A stretch of DNA of 64,000 nt from Litchfieldia sinesaloumensis (GTDB taxonomy: Bacteria > Bacillota > Bacilli > Bacillales > Bacillaceae_L), in NCBI RefSeq assembly GCF_900156865.1, contig NZ_LT732529.1, positions 3,008,508 through 3,072,507 of the forward strand, given 5' to 3'. Under the pieces are notes generated by a model that saw nothing but the letters and a program-made list of their open reading frames with translations, made no database searches and was not told the DNA's origin. Below, piece after piece: positions 18,111 to 28,292 of the stretch. Position numbers and translations under genes: made by a program. Positions within the stretch are counted from its first letter, which is position 1. Every line of letters starts with the position of its first letter.

Positions 18111-18803
18111 TTACCGCCTTTCCTGAAGGATCGGTTGTGTGCTTTTCTGTTGCTTTTTAATCAGGTAATATCTATGTAACTCCAGCATGTGATACAACAT
18201 GATGTAGGACATCATGAAATACATACTGATAATCACAATGACCATCGTGTTATCAGATACAAAACGTAGACTCCATGTCCCGACGAGATAACCAAGGGCC
18301 GGAAACATTGAAACACTTATTCTCAATCCTTTTTTGGGACGTTTTTTCTCTTTCTTTTTCGGGGTATAGATCTTTTTAATCTGGTCTTTAAAAAAGAGAT
18401 ACAAGACCACAAAGTACCCCAGTACCGATAAAACAAAAAACCAGATTGATTGTATGCCCAGCATGCCGTATGCGAATTTTTGAATGATAATCAAGCACCC
18501 TAGTGAATCTACACAACCGTAAACTCCTTTTAATAGAAAGAAGGTGGTATTTTGATACCTTTTCCCATCATGCCGAGATGTGATTCGGTACCACACTGTA
18601 GCAACCATCATGATAAAAAATGGTGGTAGCACGACAATTGCATACACCATTTCAAACGGTGGCGCTAATACCGGAATCAATACGAACATCGCAGGTAATA
18701 GAAAAACCAACACCGTAAAATTTGACTGCTCAGTTGGTGAAGCTATATGAGTGAGGTATTTTTTCAGATTTCGATTTAGGGTTCCATCATTCATCTGAGT
18801 CAA
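18111..18803 (-). CDS. Polytopic membrane protein of the type VII locus
   Basis: About 230 residues. I prefer the TTG at 18803 (AAGGAG ten bases upstream); an ATG at 18794 is the alternative and the frame is open further to 18845. Five or six hydrophobic segments are seen, broken by a central basic loop rich in Lys (YTPKKKEKKRPKKG). No motif or named family is recognised. It is co-directional with and almost touches 17688-18104. I infer a membrane subunit or accessory factor of the secretion channel; no sequence evidence ties it to EsaA, EssA or EssB. Confidence 0.72.
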   Translation of the reverse strand: MTQMNDGTLNRNLKKYLTHIASPTEQSNFTVLVFLLPAMFVLIPVLAPPFEMVYAIVVLPPFFIMMVATVWYRITSRHDGKRYQNTTFFLLKGVYGCVDSLGCLIIIQKFAYGMLGIQSIWFFVLSVLGYFVVLYLFFKDQIKKIYTPKKKEKKRPKKGLRISVSMFPALGYLVGTWSLRFVSDNTMVIVIISMYFMMSYIMLYHMLELHRYYLIKKQQKSTQPILQERR

Positions 18804-18855
18804 CCCACCCCATCTCCTTTTCGATGTTGGTTTTAGCATTTTCAAGCTTTAACTC

Positions 18856-19200
18856 TTAGCGTAGATGAGGAGCTCTTGCATCTCGTAGCTTTCGCGCTTC
18901 CTCTTCAGCCTTACGTCTCGCCTCAGCTTCTGCACGTGCAGCAGCTTCTTCTTCACGCTTAATTTGGTTTGCAGCCTGAATAATATCCGGTGCGACAGAT
19001 TCAAGTTTAGAGGCAATCGTGCTTAATTCACGATTAATCTCAGCAATCGCTTGATTGATATACTTAACCTCCGGAGCCCGCCAGACAGAGTTGATATTCC
19101 CGTTAACGCCATTCAACGTACTTTTTATGCTTCTAAGCTGTGATGCGTAGCTACGTAATTGGTTTGCCTGCGAGATGGCCGCAGAAACGTTAATTCCCAT
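18856..19200 (-). CDS. WXG100-like helical protein with charged C-terminal coil
   Basis: 114 residues from the ATG at 19200, with AGGTGAT upstream; the in-frame ATG at 19260 lacks a site. Two helices flank the turn NSVWRAPEVK at about residues 36-45, where Trp occupies the W-x-G position and Ala the Gly position. From about residue 78 an Ala/Glu/Arg-rich coil extends the protein (EEEAAARAEAEARRKAEEEA), longer than in standard WXG100 proteins. It is the first gene of the locus. It could be a dedicated substrate, or an adaptor held by EssC. Confidence 0.8.
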   Translation of the reverse strand: MGINVSAAISQANQLRSYASQLRSIKSTLNGVNGNINSVWRAPEVKYINQAIAEINRELSTIASKLESVAPDIIQAANQIKREEEAAARAEAEARRKAEEEARKLRDARAPHLR

Positions 19201-19801
19201 TAAGATCACCTGCTTATTTATAAATGTAGCCCTAAGGCGAAAATTACACAGTTCGTTCACACATTTTCCAAATATCTACTAAAAAACTACTCGATAATTA
19301 GGATTAGGTCAATTTTTACAAAATATTCTAATTAATTAAAAATGCATACTAAAGGCCTGTTTATTCTACATTTTTCTACAAATTCACTGTGTTATCGGTC
19401 TCGTTTACTACCTAAGGTGTACTACTCCTCTAGTACTTTCAGTAATTCCAAATAAATGAAAAGCATTGATATGTCTCAACATAATATCTTGAAATCAAGC
19501 CTCTTAATCCCTTTATTACAATTAGTAGTTCATTAGTCCTTTTCTTATTCATTTTTGTAACACAAATGTAACTTGACACAAAAACATAGATTGATTGATT
19601 TTGAAAACCCTTCCATTCGAGAGGAATCTTCTGCGCTAAAATAGTAATGGATTTGTAAAAGAGAGGGAAAAGGTAAATGCATAGTGATGAAGGTATAGAA
19701 AATGATACATTTTTAGACAAATTGAAATGAGAAGTTTGAACTAAAACTCTAGAACTCTAATAGTCAATACAGGGTGTAAAATATCCAATAAATAGTACAA
19801 G
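19201..19801. other. 600-bp AT-rich intergenic region before the type VII locus
   Basis: No convincing gene. The promoter of the minus-strand type VII operon should lie here; a candidate -35 TTGACC occurs near 19305-19310 but I see no good -10 at the right distance. A 93-codon minus-strand frame at 19439-19720 has no ribosome site and atypical composition. Confidence 0.5.
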
Positions 19802-19825
19802 AAAAAACCTAGTCGTTTGACTAGG
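19802..19825 (-). terminator. Rho-independent terminator of the GH42 gene
   Basis: CCTAGTC-AAAC-GACTAGG on the minus strand followed by TTTTTTC, 16 bases after the GH42 stop codon. Confidence 0.9.
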
Positions 19826-19840
19826 CTTATTACGTTCTCA

Positions 19841-21907
19841 TTATTTACTTTTTTCTACTACACGTACTTCATATTTTTCAAACGTGACGTCACCGTGCAG
19901 CGTTTCACCGGTTATCACATCGGTAACCTGCGATTCAAAATGAACGTGTTGCTCGTCTTCTGTGAAGTTCATGACGAAGATATAATCGCATTCAGGTGCC
20001 TGTCGCACTTGAACTGAAACGCCTCTTTCATGCTTCACATCTGCAACCGGATGGATTTCTAATTCCTTCATGACTCCTTCGTAAAAATCACGTTGGAAGT
20101 CATCCTCAAGGCGACCACCGATGTAATACGTTTTTCCAGCTCCATATGTGTGGCTTGTTACAGCTGGTGTATTTGCATAGTAATCTTCCTCGTAGGTAGC
20201 CTCTACCTTTGCTTCCGCCACATCAAGAGTAGTCGCATAGTCTTTTAATTCATAGGACTTTCCGTTGTAGGACACACGGTTTCGATCAGCAGGGTATAAC
20301 GTATCTGTTTCAAGTGGCTTCATGCCAAATATCTCTTGCAGCTCGTGTGGCCAACCACCTAAATAGGTTAAATCCGATTCATTGACAAGACCACTGATAT
20401 ACGTCATCACAAGTGTACCGCCATTTTTCACGAAATCCTTGAACCGACTAATGAGATCTTCACTCGCTAAATACAGCATTGGCACAACTAGTAGTTTATA
20501 GGAAGAGAAATCATGTTCCTTGGTAATGACATCAACCGGGATGTCATTTTCCCAGAACGCACGATAATGCTGGTGCATCGTCTGTGCATATCGCTTCGTT
20601 TCATTGCTAAAACCTTGCGCATCCTGTAGCGCCCAGTGGTTATCCCAATCATATAAGAACGCCACCTCTGCAGAACGATTGGTTCCCGCTACCTCTGAAA
20701 GCTTCTCTAATGTTCGTCCAACCTCTGCAACATCCTTGAAGACGCGGTTTTCTGAGCTGTTATCATGGTCAACAACCGCACCATGGAATTTTTCTGAAGA
20801 GCCTCTTGATTTACGCCATTGGAAATACAAGATACTATCAGAACCATGGGCCACCATCTGCATCGATGATAATAAATGCATACCTGGACGTTTCGCCTTG
20901 TTAACTTTATGCCAGTTTACTAGACTCGGTGTTGATTCCATGAGTAAAAATGGCTGACCTTTTAAACTACGATATAAATCGTCAATGAACGCAACCTTCA
21001 TCGCTAAGTCAGCAGTCGTTTCCCAATCATTATGCCACGCCGGATACGCATCCCAGCTAATCACATCAATATGCTTTGCAAATTTACTATAATCGAGTCC
21101 TTGGAATGGAATTAAGTCCGGGGTATCTCCCATAAAATTGGTTGTAATTGGAATGTCTGGTGTCAACTCGCGAATCGGGACTATTTCATTTTTATAAAAA
21201 TCAATGGTTTGATCGGTGACGAATCGGCGCCAATCCAAATTATGACCGTGTACCTTGCTTTCCCCAATTGGTGATGGCGATTCAATTTGCGACCAATCTG
21301 TAAACGTGTGGCTCCAGAATGGCCCCCACCACGCATCATTTAGCGCTTTCAAATTATGATTATATTTTTCTTTTAGCCACGTCCGGAATGCATCCTGACA
21401 CAGATCACAGTGACATGCTCCACCATATTCATTGGAAATATGCCACATAATCAATGCCGGATGGTTCCCGTAGCGCTCCGCAAGCAGACGGTTCATTTGC
21501 TGTGTCTTTTCCCGGTACACAGGTGAAGTAAAACAATGATTATGTCTCGCTCCATGTAATTGTTTGACCCTAGATGCGTTAACACGAAGAACCTCTGGGT
21601 ATTTTTGCGACATCCAAGCCGGACGAGCCCCACTTGGTGTCGCTAAAATCACGTTTCCACCAATCCCATGAATGTCGTCTATAATCTTGTCTAACCATTC
21701 AAAATGGTAGACACCCTCTTCTGGTTCAAGTGTACTCCACGCAAAGATTCCTACCGAGAAAGTATTTGTATGTGAAAGCTTCATCAACTTAATATCATCC
21801 GCTAAAATTTCTGGGTAATCCAGCCATTGATCTGGATTATAATCTCCACCATGTAGCATCTGCTTTGCTTTAGTAACAAACGTTTTACTCATTCGTGTAT
21901 TTGACAT
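19841..21907 (-). CDS. ganA: GH42 beta-galactosidase
   Basis: 688 residues, matching the usual length of Bacillus GH42 enzymes (GanA/LacA about 687). ATG start with AAGGGAGA upstream. The TIM barrel begins MLHGGDYNPDQW (about 17-28). The acid/base Glu is in MWHISNEYGG (about 153-162) and the nucleophile Glu in FLLMESTPS (about 316-324). The cluster ACHCDLCQDAF just after the acid/base supplies Cys residues for the structural zinc seen in many GH42 enzymes. The middle domain is flavodoxin-like (trimerisation) and the C-terminus a small beta domain. There is no signal peptide, so it hydrolyses imported beta-galactosides or galacto-oligosaccharides in the cytosol. It lies directly after a LacI-type gene and downstream of the Leloir genes. 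The symbol follows B. subtilis and is tentative. Confidence 0.95.
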   Translation of the reverse strand: MSNTRMSKTFVTKAKQMLHGGDYNPDQWLDYPEILADDIKLMKLSHTNTFSVGIFAWSTLEPEEGVYHFEWLDKIIDDIHGIGGNVILATPSGARPAWMSQKYPEVLRVNASRVKQLHGARHNHCFTSPVYREKTQQMNRLLAERYGNHPALIMWHISNEYGGACHCDLCQDAFRTWLKEKYNHNLKALNDAWWGPFWSHTFTDWSQIESPSPIGESKVHGHNLDWRRFVTDQTIDFYKNEIVPIRELTPDIPITTNFMGDTPDLIPFQGLDYSKFAKHIDVISWDAYPAWHNDWETTADLAMKVAFIDDLYRSLKGQPFLLMESTPSLVNWHKVNKAKRPGMHLLSSMQMVAHGSDSILYFQWRKSRGSSEKFHGAVVDHDNSSENRVFKDVAEVGRTLEKLSEVAGTNRSAEVAFLYDWDNHWALQDAQGFSNETKRYAQTMHQHYRAFWENDIPVDVITKEHDFSSYKLLVVPMLYLASEDLISRFKDFVKNGGTLVMTYISGLVNESDLTYLGGWPHELQEIFGMKPLETDTLYPADRNRVSYNGKSYELKDYATTLDVAEAKVEATYEEDYYANTPAVTSHTYGAGKTYYIGGRLEDDFQRDFYEGVMKELEIHPVADVKHERGVSVQVRQAPECDYIFVMNFTEDEQHVHFESQVTDVITGETLHGDVTFEKYEVRVVEKSK

Positions 21908-21924
21908 AATAATCTCCCTTTTGA

Positions 21925-21939
21925 GGGACAGGCTGTCCC
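21925..21939. repeat. Short GGGACAG/CTGTCCC palindrome
   Basis: GGGACAGGCTGTCCC between the LacI and GH42 genes is a minimal REP-like copy. A separate hairpin, GCCCTAT...ATAGGGC, lies just to the right (about 21949-21968) without a T-run; it may pause transcription between the two genes. Confidence 0.6.
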
Positions 21940-21976
21940 ATATTTCCAGCCCTATGATTCGATAGGGCGGTAGACT

Positions 21977-22966
<990 letters not shown>

Positions 22967-22993
22967 TCATCTCCTCTCTGTGGGAATATCATA

Positions 22994-23010
22994 TTTGTTT
23001 GCGTTGTTAA
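22994..23010. promoter_or_regulatory. Putative cre (CcpA) site upstream of LacI 1
   Basis: On the minus strand TTAACAACGCAAACAAA matches WTGNAARCGNWWWCAWW at all but two positions. It is 31-47 bp before the LacI start, where CcpA could repress the LacI-GH42 unit when glucose is present. A GC-rich hairpin (ACCCCGG...CCGGGGT) follows at about 23015-23041. Confidence 0.45.
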
Positions 23011-23050
23011 TTGTACCCCGGGCCAGATTTGTCCGGGGTATTTTTCGGAT

Positions 23051-23163
23051 ATGGGACACTATTTCTGATTTATGGGACAAACCACTGCAGATATGGGACA
23101 CTGCTTTTATTTTATGGGACAATCTTCGCAGTTTATGGGACAGTACTCCGGATTTATGGGACA
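23051..23163. repeat. 21-bp-phased ATGGGACA array 4 (six units)
   Basis: ATGGGACA starts at 23051, 23072, 23093, 23114, 23135 and 23156, all 21 bp apart. It is followed by a TTGTKCCC half at 23196 and 23217 and more degenerate units to about 23300. Spacer sequences differ from arrays 1-3 but TCTTCGCAG and CAGTACTCCG correspond to TCTTGGCCG and CAGTACTCCG there. Confidence 0.95.
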
Positions 23164-23319
23164 AACCGAGATTTCGCCCGAGTCGGCCGCTGGGATTGTT
23201 CCCTAACTGCGGATGATTGTGCCCCTACGTAGGAAAATCTCTCTCTATACTTGCGATAATTGTGTCTAAATCAAAATTTTCGTGCCTTAGATCAGATTTG
23301 GCCGGAGCCTGTTCCAGAT

Positions 23320-23432
23320 ATGGGACACTATTTCTGATTTATGGGACAAACACCTGCAGATATGGGACACTGCTTTTATTTTATGGGACAATCTTCGCAG
23401 TTTATGGGACAGTACTCCGGATTTATGGGACA
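23320..23432. repeat. 21-bp-phased ATGGGACA array 5 (six units)
   Basis: Units at 23320, 23341, 23362, 23383, 23404 and 23425, a near-copy of array 4 displaced by 269 bp. The reverse-oriented half is cut short just before the galM gene. The whole 22964-23486 gap contains no credible gene. Confidence 0.95.
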
Positions 23433-23486
23433 AACCGAGATTTCGGCCGAAGGACTTGCCCTAACTGCAAAACTATGAAATACTCC

Positions 23487-24521
23487 CTATTTCACCGAAA
23501 ATCGATATTTCGTTTCCCAATAGTACTTCTCATCTTTTTTCACTACAATTGATGGGAAGTTTGGATGATTAATCGCATCTGGTGCACCTTGGGTTTCAAG
23601 GCAAATGGCTTGGTACGGACGGGCTTCACCGTGACGCATTGTAAAACCCTCCATCGTATTGCTCGTATAGACGACCACCGCTTTTTGATTGGTCTCAATT
23701 GCTAATTGACGCCCGGACGCTTCGTCATAGAGCTCGATTTCTTGTTCATCAAGCATAAACGGATGGTCATAGCCTTGTCCAACAAGGACAATCTGCTCGT
23801 CCTCTGAGTTTGGACCGTCTGCGACTTTTCGGCCCTGTCTAAAATCAAATACCGTTCCAGTCACATCAATCAGTTCACCTGTTGGTAAAGACTCTTGACC
23901 TAACTCTATGTAGCGACTACTTTTTATCGTTAGTTCATGGTCCAGTATGTCACGTTTCACATCACCAGATAGGTTAAAATACGCATGGTTGGTGATGTTC
24001 AGTAAAGTGTCTGCCTCTGGAATACCGGTTCCAGTAATCTCGAGTTCACCCTTGTTGTTGAGTGAATAAGTTATCTTCATTTCCACAGTTCCAGGGTAGC
24101 CCCCTTCGCAATCCTCGCTCACATATGTGAACTCAACGCCAACTCTATCCTCTTCCTCAATCACTTTAGAATCCCAAACAACATTGCTAAACCGAGTCAA
24201 TCCACCATGAAGATGGTTATTATTTTCATTTTTGTCTAGGGAATAGGTTTTACCGTTTAACTCAAACTCCGCGGCACTGATGCGTCCTGCGACACGACCA
24301 ATGATTGCTCCTTGGTAGGTTACATCTGATAGATAGCCTTCTAGATTGTCATAACCGAGTACCACATTTTCTAAGGTGCCATTGCGATCAGGTGTCAAAA
24401 TTTCCGTAATAATACAGCCATAATCAATGCAGGTCACGCTTAGCCCTGCTTCATTTTTTAATGTAAATGCCTGAACTTCTTGGTTATCGAAGGTTCCATA
24501 AGGATATGTTTTGATTTCCAT
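23487..24521 (-). CDS. galM: Aldose 1-epimerase (galactose mutarotase)
   Basis: 344 residues, normal for GalM. It interconverts alpha- and beta-D-galactose so that beta-galactosidase products can be phosphorylated by GalK. NNHLHGG (about 86-92) carries the substrate-binding His, NHAYFNLSG (about 174-182) the catalytic His, YDHPFML is the Asp-containing binding motif, and LETQGAPDAINHPNFPS near the C-terminus holds the catalytic base Glu. It starts 12 bp after galT and ends the galKETM run. Confidence 0.95.
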   Translation of the reverse strand: MEIKTYPYGTFDNQEVQAFTLKNEAGLSVTCIDYGCIITEILTPDRNGTLENVVLGYDNLEGYLSDVTYQGAIIGRVAGRISAAEFELNGKTYSLDKNENNNHLHGGLTRFSNVVWDSKVIEEEDRVGVEFTYVSEDCEGGYPGTVEMKITYSLNNKGELEITGTGIPEADTLLNITNHAYFNLSGDVKRDILDHELTIKSSRYIELGQESLPTGELIDVTGTVFDFRQGRKVADGPNSEDEQIVLVGQGYDHPFMLDEQEIELYDEASGRQLAIETNQKAVVVYTSNTMEGFTMRHGEARPYQAICLETQGAPDAINHPNFPSIVVKKDEKYYWETKYRFSVK

Positions 24522-24533
24522 TTATCTAATCTC

Positions 24534-26051
24534 CTATTTTGTAAAATGATTGATAAATCTTTTAAATGCTGCTTGCCCCGCTTCATCACGTTTGTACACA
24601 CCTGCATCCTCGAGCACACGCATGAACTTTTTACCGACTTCACGCTTCACAAGCTCTGAAACGTTCTCTTTGGTTGGATTAAAAGCTTTCAACTCATCCG
24701 CCCACGCTTGATGCAGAGGATTGACTGAGTTTCCTTCTCCGATTAGGTACTTCTCAACCTCTTGTAACTCTGTTTTGAGTCGAGCTGGAAGGACTGCTAA
24801 TCCCATTACTTCAATCAGACCGATGTTTTCCTTTTTGATATGGTGCACATCAGCATGTGGATGGAAGATGCCCAGTGGATGCTCATCATTTGTACGATTG
24901 TTACGCAGCACAAGATCTAGTTCATATTTTCCGTCTCGTACTCTTGCAATTGGTGTAATCGTGTTATGTGGTGTATCGCCAGAGAACGCGTGGATATCCA
25001 CCTCAGAGTCACTGTACGAGCGCCACTCCTGTAAAATTTGGTCGCCTGCTGCAACCAATGCCTCTTTATCCGCACTTCTTAGGCGAAGAACGGACATCGG
25101 CCATTTCACAGTTGAGAACTTGATATTGTCATATCGATCCCATGTAAAAGTGAAATCATCCTCTGCCTTTGCCATTGCAAATTCATAGTTTCCACCTTGA
25201 TAATGATCATGTGTTAAAATCGAGCCTCCAACGATTGGAATGTCCGCATTTGAACCGATGAAGTAATGTGGGAACTTCTCAACAAAGCCAAGTAAACGTG
25301 CGAATGTAGACTTACTGATTTTCATATCACGGTGCTCTTCGCACAGAACGATACAGTGCTCGTTATAGTACACATATGGTGAATATTGCAAATACCAGTT
25401 TTCATCTTCTAGTAAAACCGGAATGATTCGGTGGTTGGAGCGAGCCGGATGACCAATGCGTCCAGCGTACCCCTCATTCTCCACACAGAGCAAACACTTC
25501 GGATACTTCTCACCACCACTTGGTTTCGCCTCTTTTTCAAGCGCAATTTGCTTTGGATCCTTCTCAGGCTTTGACAAATTGATGGTGATATCAAGTTCGC
25601 CGTACTCTGTTTCCACCTTGTATTCGATGTTCTTTTCGATTCGCTTCATTTGTATATAGTTACTATTTTTACTCAACTCATAAAAATAGTTAGTTGCAGC
25701 AGTTGGGTTTTCCTGATGAAGCTGATAAAAATGACGCGCCACCGCAGACGGAAGTGGAATCATCGTATTCATGATTTTACTTGCTAGAATTTCCTTTGCG
25801 TCAAAATAATCTTCAATTATCTTTTGCTCGCATGCGTAATCCACTAGGTCCTCAACTAAGGTTGGGATGTCCTTTTCAGGTGTAACATGCTCTGTTGGTG
25901 CGAAATTTTCAAGTTGTAGTAAAGACAGAACCTGGTTGCGAACGTAAATCATATCTTCTTTTTCAATGAGTCCAATCTTAATAGCCTGTTCTGTTAGCTG
26001 TTGAACGCTACCATATATGTTCAATTCTATCGCCTCAGCTTTCATACCCAT
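24534..26051 (-). CDS. galT: UTP/UDP-glucose hexose-1-phosphate uridylyltransferase, class II
   Basis: 505 residues, the size of the Gram-positive GalT2 family rather than the 350-residue E. coli type. It exchanges UMP between UDP-glucose and galactose-1-phosphate in the Leloir pathway. KYPKCLLCVENEGYAGR near residue 185 and the HDHYQGG segment (about 275) with its His residues match the family's conserved regions; HPHADVHHIKKENIG lies at about 400. The start overlaps the galE stop by 17 bp; an in-frame ATG two codons later is equally possible, and neither has a strong ribosome site, consistent with translational coupling. Confidence 0.95.
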   Translation of the reverse strand: MGMKAEAIELNIYGSVQQLTEQAIKIGLIEKEDMIYVRNQVLSLLQLENFAPTEHVTPEKDIPTLVEDLVDYACEQKIIEDYFDAKEILASKIMNTMIPLPSAVARHFYQLHQENPTAATNYFYELSKNSNYIQMKRIEKNIEYKVETEYGELDITINLSKPEKDPKQIALEKEAKPSGGEKYPKCLLCVENEGYAGRIGHPARSNHRIIPVLLEDENWYLQYSPYVYYNEHCIVLCEEHRDMKISKSTFARLLGFVEKFPHYFIGSNADIPIVGGSILTHDHYQGGNYEFAMAKAEDDFTFTWDRYDNIKFSTVKWPMSVLRLRSADKEALVAAGDQILQEWRSYSDSEVDIHAFSGDTPHNTITPIARVRDGKYELDLVLRNNRTNDEHPLGIFHPHADVHHIKKENIGLIEVMGLAVLPARLKTELQEVEKYLIGEGNSVNPLHQAWADELKAFNPTKENVSELVKREVGKKFMRVLEDAGVYKRDEAGQAAFKRFINHFTK

Positions 26052-27024
26052 TTGGGTGGTTTACATGCCAGTTCCACGCATCCTTAATGATTTCGTTAAT
26101 GGACGTACGCTTCGGTTCCCAACCGAGCACTTCTTTCGCTTTACCTGATGAAGCGATAAGTGTACTTGGGTCTCCCGCACGACGCTCACCGATTTTCACT
26201 GGGATGTTACGTTGTGTGACTTCTTTTGCTGCTTCGACCATTTCTTTTACCGAGAAGCCACTGTTACTGCCTAGATTGAAGTAATTGCTCTCGCCGCCAT
26301 TTTGAAGGTATTTTAATGCTAAAATATGAGCATCAATTAAATCCTCAACATGGATGTAATCCCGGATACATGTACCGTCCGGAGTATCGTAGTCCTCTCC
26401 AAAAATAGTGATGGCATCTCGTTTTCCAAGGGCTGCTTGTAAAATCACTGGAATGAGATGTGTTTCTGGATCATGGTCTTCTCCGATTTCACCTGTTGAA
26501 CGTGCACCTGCCACGTTAAAATAACGCAGTGACACAAATTTAGTGTCATGTGCAATTTCTGACCATTTCATCATTTTTTCCATCGCAAGCTTTGTTTCAC
26601 CGTATGTGTTTGCTGGAACGGTTGGCATATCCTCAGTGATTGGTACCTGCTCAGGTTCACCGTAGGTTGCTGCCGTTGAAGAAAAGACGATGTATTTTAC
26701 ATTGTTGTTTTTCATCGTTTCAAGGACAACCTGTGTACCGAACACATTGTTGTCATAGTATTTTAACGGGTCAACCATCGATTCGCCGACAAGGGAATTT
26801 GCCGCAAAATGGATAACTGCATCAATGCTTTCTTTTTCAAATACTGATTGTAAAAATGCGCGATCACGGATGTCACCTTGATAAAACTTCGCTTTCGGAT
26901 GAACCGCCTCTTTGTGACCTGTTTGAAGATTATCAACCACGACAACCTCCTCATTCGCATCAATCAGTTGATAAACCGCATGTGAGCCAATATAGCCCGC
27001 TCCACCTAAAACCAAAATACTCAT
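26035..27024 (-). CDS. galE: UDP-glucose 4-epimerase
   Basis: 329 residues of the short-chain dehydrogenase fold. The NAD-binding Gly motif is GGAGYIGSHAV at about 7-17, STAATYGEP (about 116-124) carries the catalytic Ser/Thr, and YGETKLAME (about 140-148) the Tyr-x-x-x-Lys pair. GIRDYIHVEDL-like CIRDYIHVEDL is also present. It regenerates UDP-glucose from UDP-galactose in the cytosol and may supply UDP-galactose for surface glycans. It is the second gene of the galK operon, separated from galK by 85 bp of REP-like DNA. Confidence 0.97.
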   Translation of the reverse strand: MSILVLGGAGYIGSHAVYQLIDANEEVVVVDNLQTGHKEAVHPKAKFYQGDIRDRAFLQSVFEKESIDAVIHFAANSLVGESMVDPLKYYDNNVFGTQVVLETMKNNNVKYIVFSSTAATYGEPEQVPITEDMPTVPANTYGETKLAMEKMMKWSEIAHDTKFVSLRYFNVAGARSTGEIGEDHDPETHLIPVILQAALGKRDAITIFGEDYDTPDGTCIRDYIHVEDLIDAHILALKYLQNGGESNYFNLGSNSGFSVKEMVEAAKEVTQRNIPVKIGERRAGDPSTLIASSGKAKEVLGWEPKRTSINEIIKDAWNWHVNHPNGYES

Positions 27025-27042
27025 TTAAAATCCGCTCCTTCT

Positions 27043-27110
27043 TTAGGACAAATTCCTCGTCCTAACATATTTTCACCGGGACACTGTACCTGTCCCCTTT
27101 GTCCCATTAT
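27043..27110. repeat. Paired GGGACA/TGTCCC REP-like palindromes between galE and galK
   Basis: TTAGGACA...CGTCCTAA (27043-27064) is followed by GGGACACTGTACCTGTCCCC and a further GTCCC (about 27078-27106). Same family as 3097-3132 and 31602-31678. Confidence 0.7.
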
Positions 27111-28273
27111 TATAGTTCTTTTGCGCCATCGCCAATGCTGACTTCATAGAAGGATGCTTGGTAGCCGATGGTTTTCTCGTAGATGTTTCCGACTGCTTCG
27201 ATAATAGTTTGTGCTTTGTCTTTTTCGACAAGAGCAATCGCACAGCCCCCGAAGCCTGCACCGGTCATACGCGCACCAAGTACACCTTCTTGTTTCCACG
27301 CTGCTTCTGCTAGCGTATCAAGCTCGATACCGGTTACTTCATAATCATCACGCAATGACGTGTGTGAAGCATTCAGTAGTCTTCCGAATTCTGTTAGGTC
27401 ACCGGCCTTTAATGCCTTCAGCGCCTCAAGTGTACGTTCATTTTCGTAGACCGCATGCTTGGCACGTTTTTGTAAAATGTCATTATCTATTAAATTCTTA
27501 TGTTGTTCAAACTGCTCACTCGTAATATTCCCAAGTGCTTGAACATCGAGCTCCTTTTGTATCAGGGCAAGCGCACTTTCGCACTCACTGCGACGTTCAT
27601 TGTATTTGGAATCCGCAAGCTCACGACGCTTGTTCGTATTCATAATTAAAATGAGGTGCTCATCCAATTCAATTGGGGCATATTCATACTTTAATGTATC
27701 ACAATCTAGTAAAATCCCGGCATTCTTTTTACCCATGCCGATTGCAAATTGGTCCATAATTCCGCTGTTGACACCAATAAACTGGTTCTCCACTCGTTGG
27801 CCAATTTTCACAAGGTCTACGCGATCAATAGTGAGGTTAAATAGCTTTTCAAACATCACACCTGAGACAAGCTCAATCGACGCCGATGAGGACAGGCCAG
27901 CACCATTTGGAATATTCCCGTAAAACAGGACATCCACCCCAGATGAAATGTCATAGCCTTCCTCACGCATATAACGAAGCATACCCTTCGGATAGTTCGC
28001 CCAATCATGAGCCTTGTTGTAGTCGAGGTTGTGAAGGTCAAACTCAATCACACCAAGCTGTTCGAAATTCATCGAATACATTCTGATTTTATCATCAACA
28101 CGCTTTCTCGCAAGCGCATACGTTCCTTTTGTGATGGAAGCCGGAAATACATGGCCCCCGTTATAGTCTGTATGTTCACCTATTAAGTTAATCCGACCAG
28201 GAGCGAAGAAGGTTCTGTAATCGGTTTCGTTAAATACTGCTGTAAATGTATCTGAAAGTTGGTTGAGATTCAT
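27110..28273 (-). CDS. galK: Galactokinase
   Basis: 387 residues, typical GalK length. GHMP-kinase motifs in order: GRINLIGEHTDYNGGHVFP (about 26-44, sugar-binding Glu-His-Thr-Asp), the ATP-binding PNGAGLSSSASIE (about 116-128), and the C-terminal RMTGAGFGGCAIAL (about 334-347). It phosphorylates alpha-galactose at C1 using ATP. First gene of the run galK-galE-galT-galM, with a strong promoter and palindromic operators immediately upstream and a TTGGAGGC ribosome site. Confidence 0.97.
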   Translation of the reverse strand: MNLNQLSDTFTAVFNETDYRTFFAPGRINLIGEHTDYNGGHVFPASITKGTYALARKRVDDKIRMYSMNFEQLGVIEFDLHNLDYNKAHDWANYPKGMLRYMREEGYDISSGVDVLFYGNIPNGAGLSSSASIELVSGVMFEKLFNLTIDRVDLVKIGQRVENQFIGVNSGIMDQFAIGMGKKNAGILLDCDTLKYEYAPIELDEHLILIMNTNKRRELADSKYNERRSECESALALIQKELDVQALGNITSEQFEQHKNLIDNDILQKRAKHAVYENERTLEALKALKAGDLTEFGRLLNASHTSLRDDYEVTGIELDTLAEAAWKQEGVLGARMTGAGFGGCAIALVEKDKAQTIIEAVGNIYEKTIGYQASFYEVSIGDGAKEL

Positions 28274-28292
28274 GGCGAATTGCCTCCAATAC

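Noticed and set aside
19439..19720. 93-codon minus-strand frame in the gap before the type VII locus
   Set aside because: No ribosome site, AT-rich composition without protein-like pattern, and it starts within an untranslated region.
22967..23552. Similar repeat-derived frames next to galM
   Set aside because: Same reason: they follow the array period and have no independent coding evidence.
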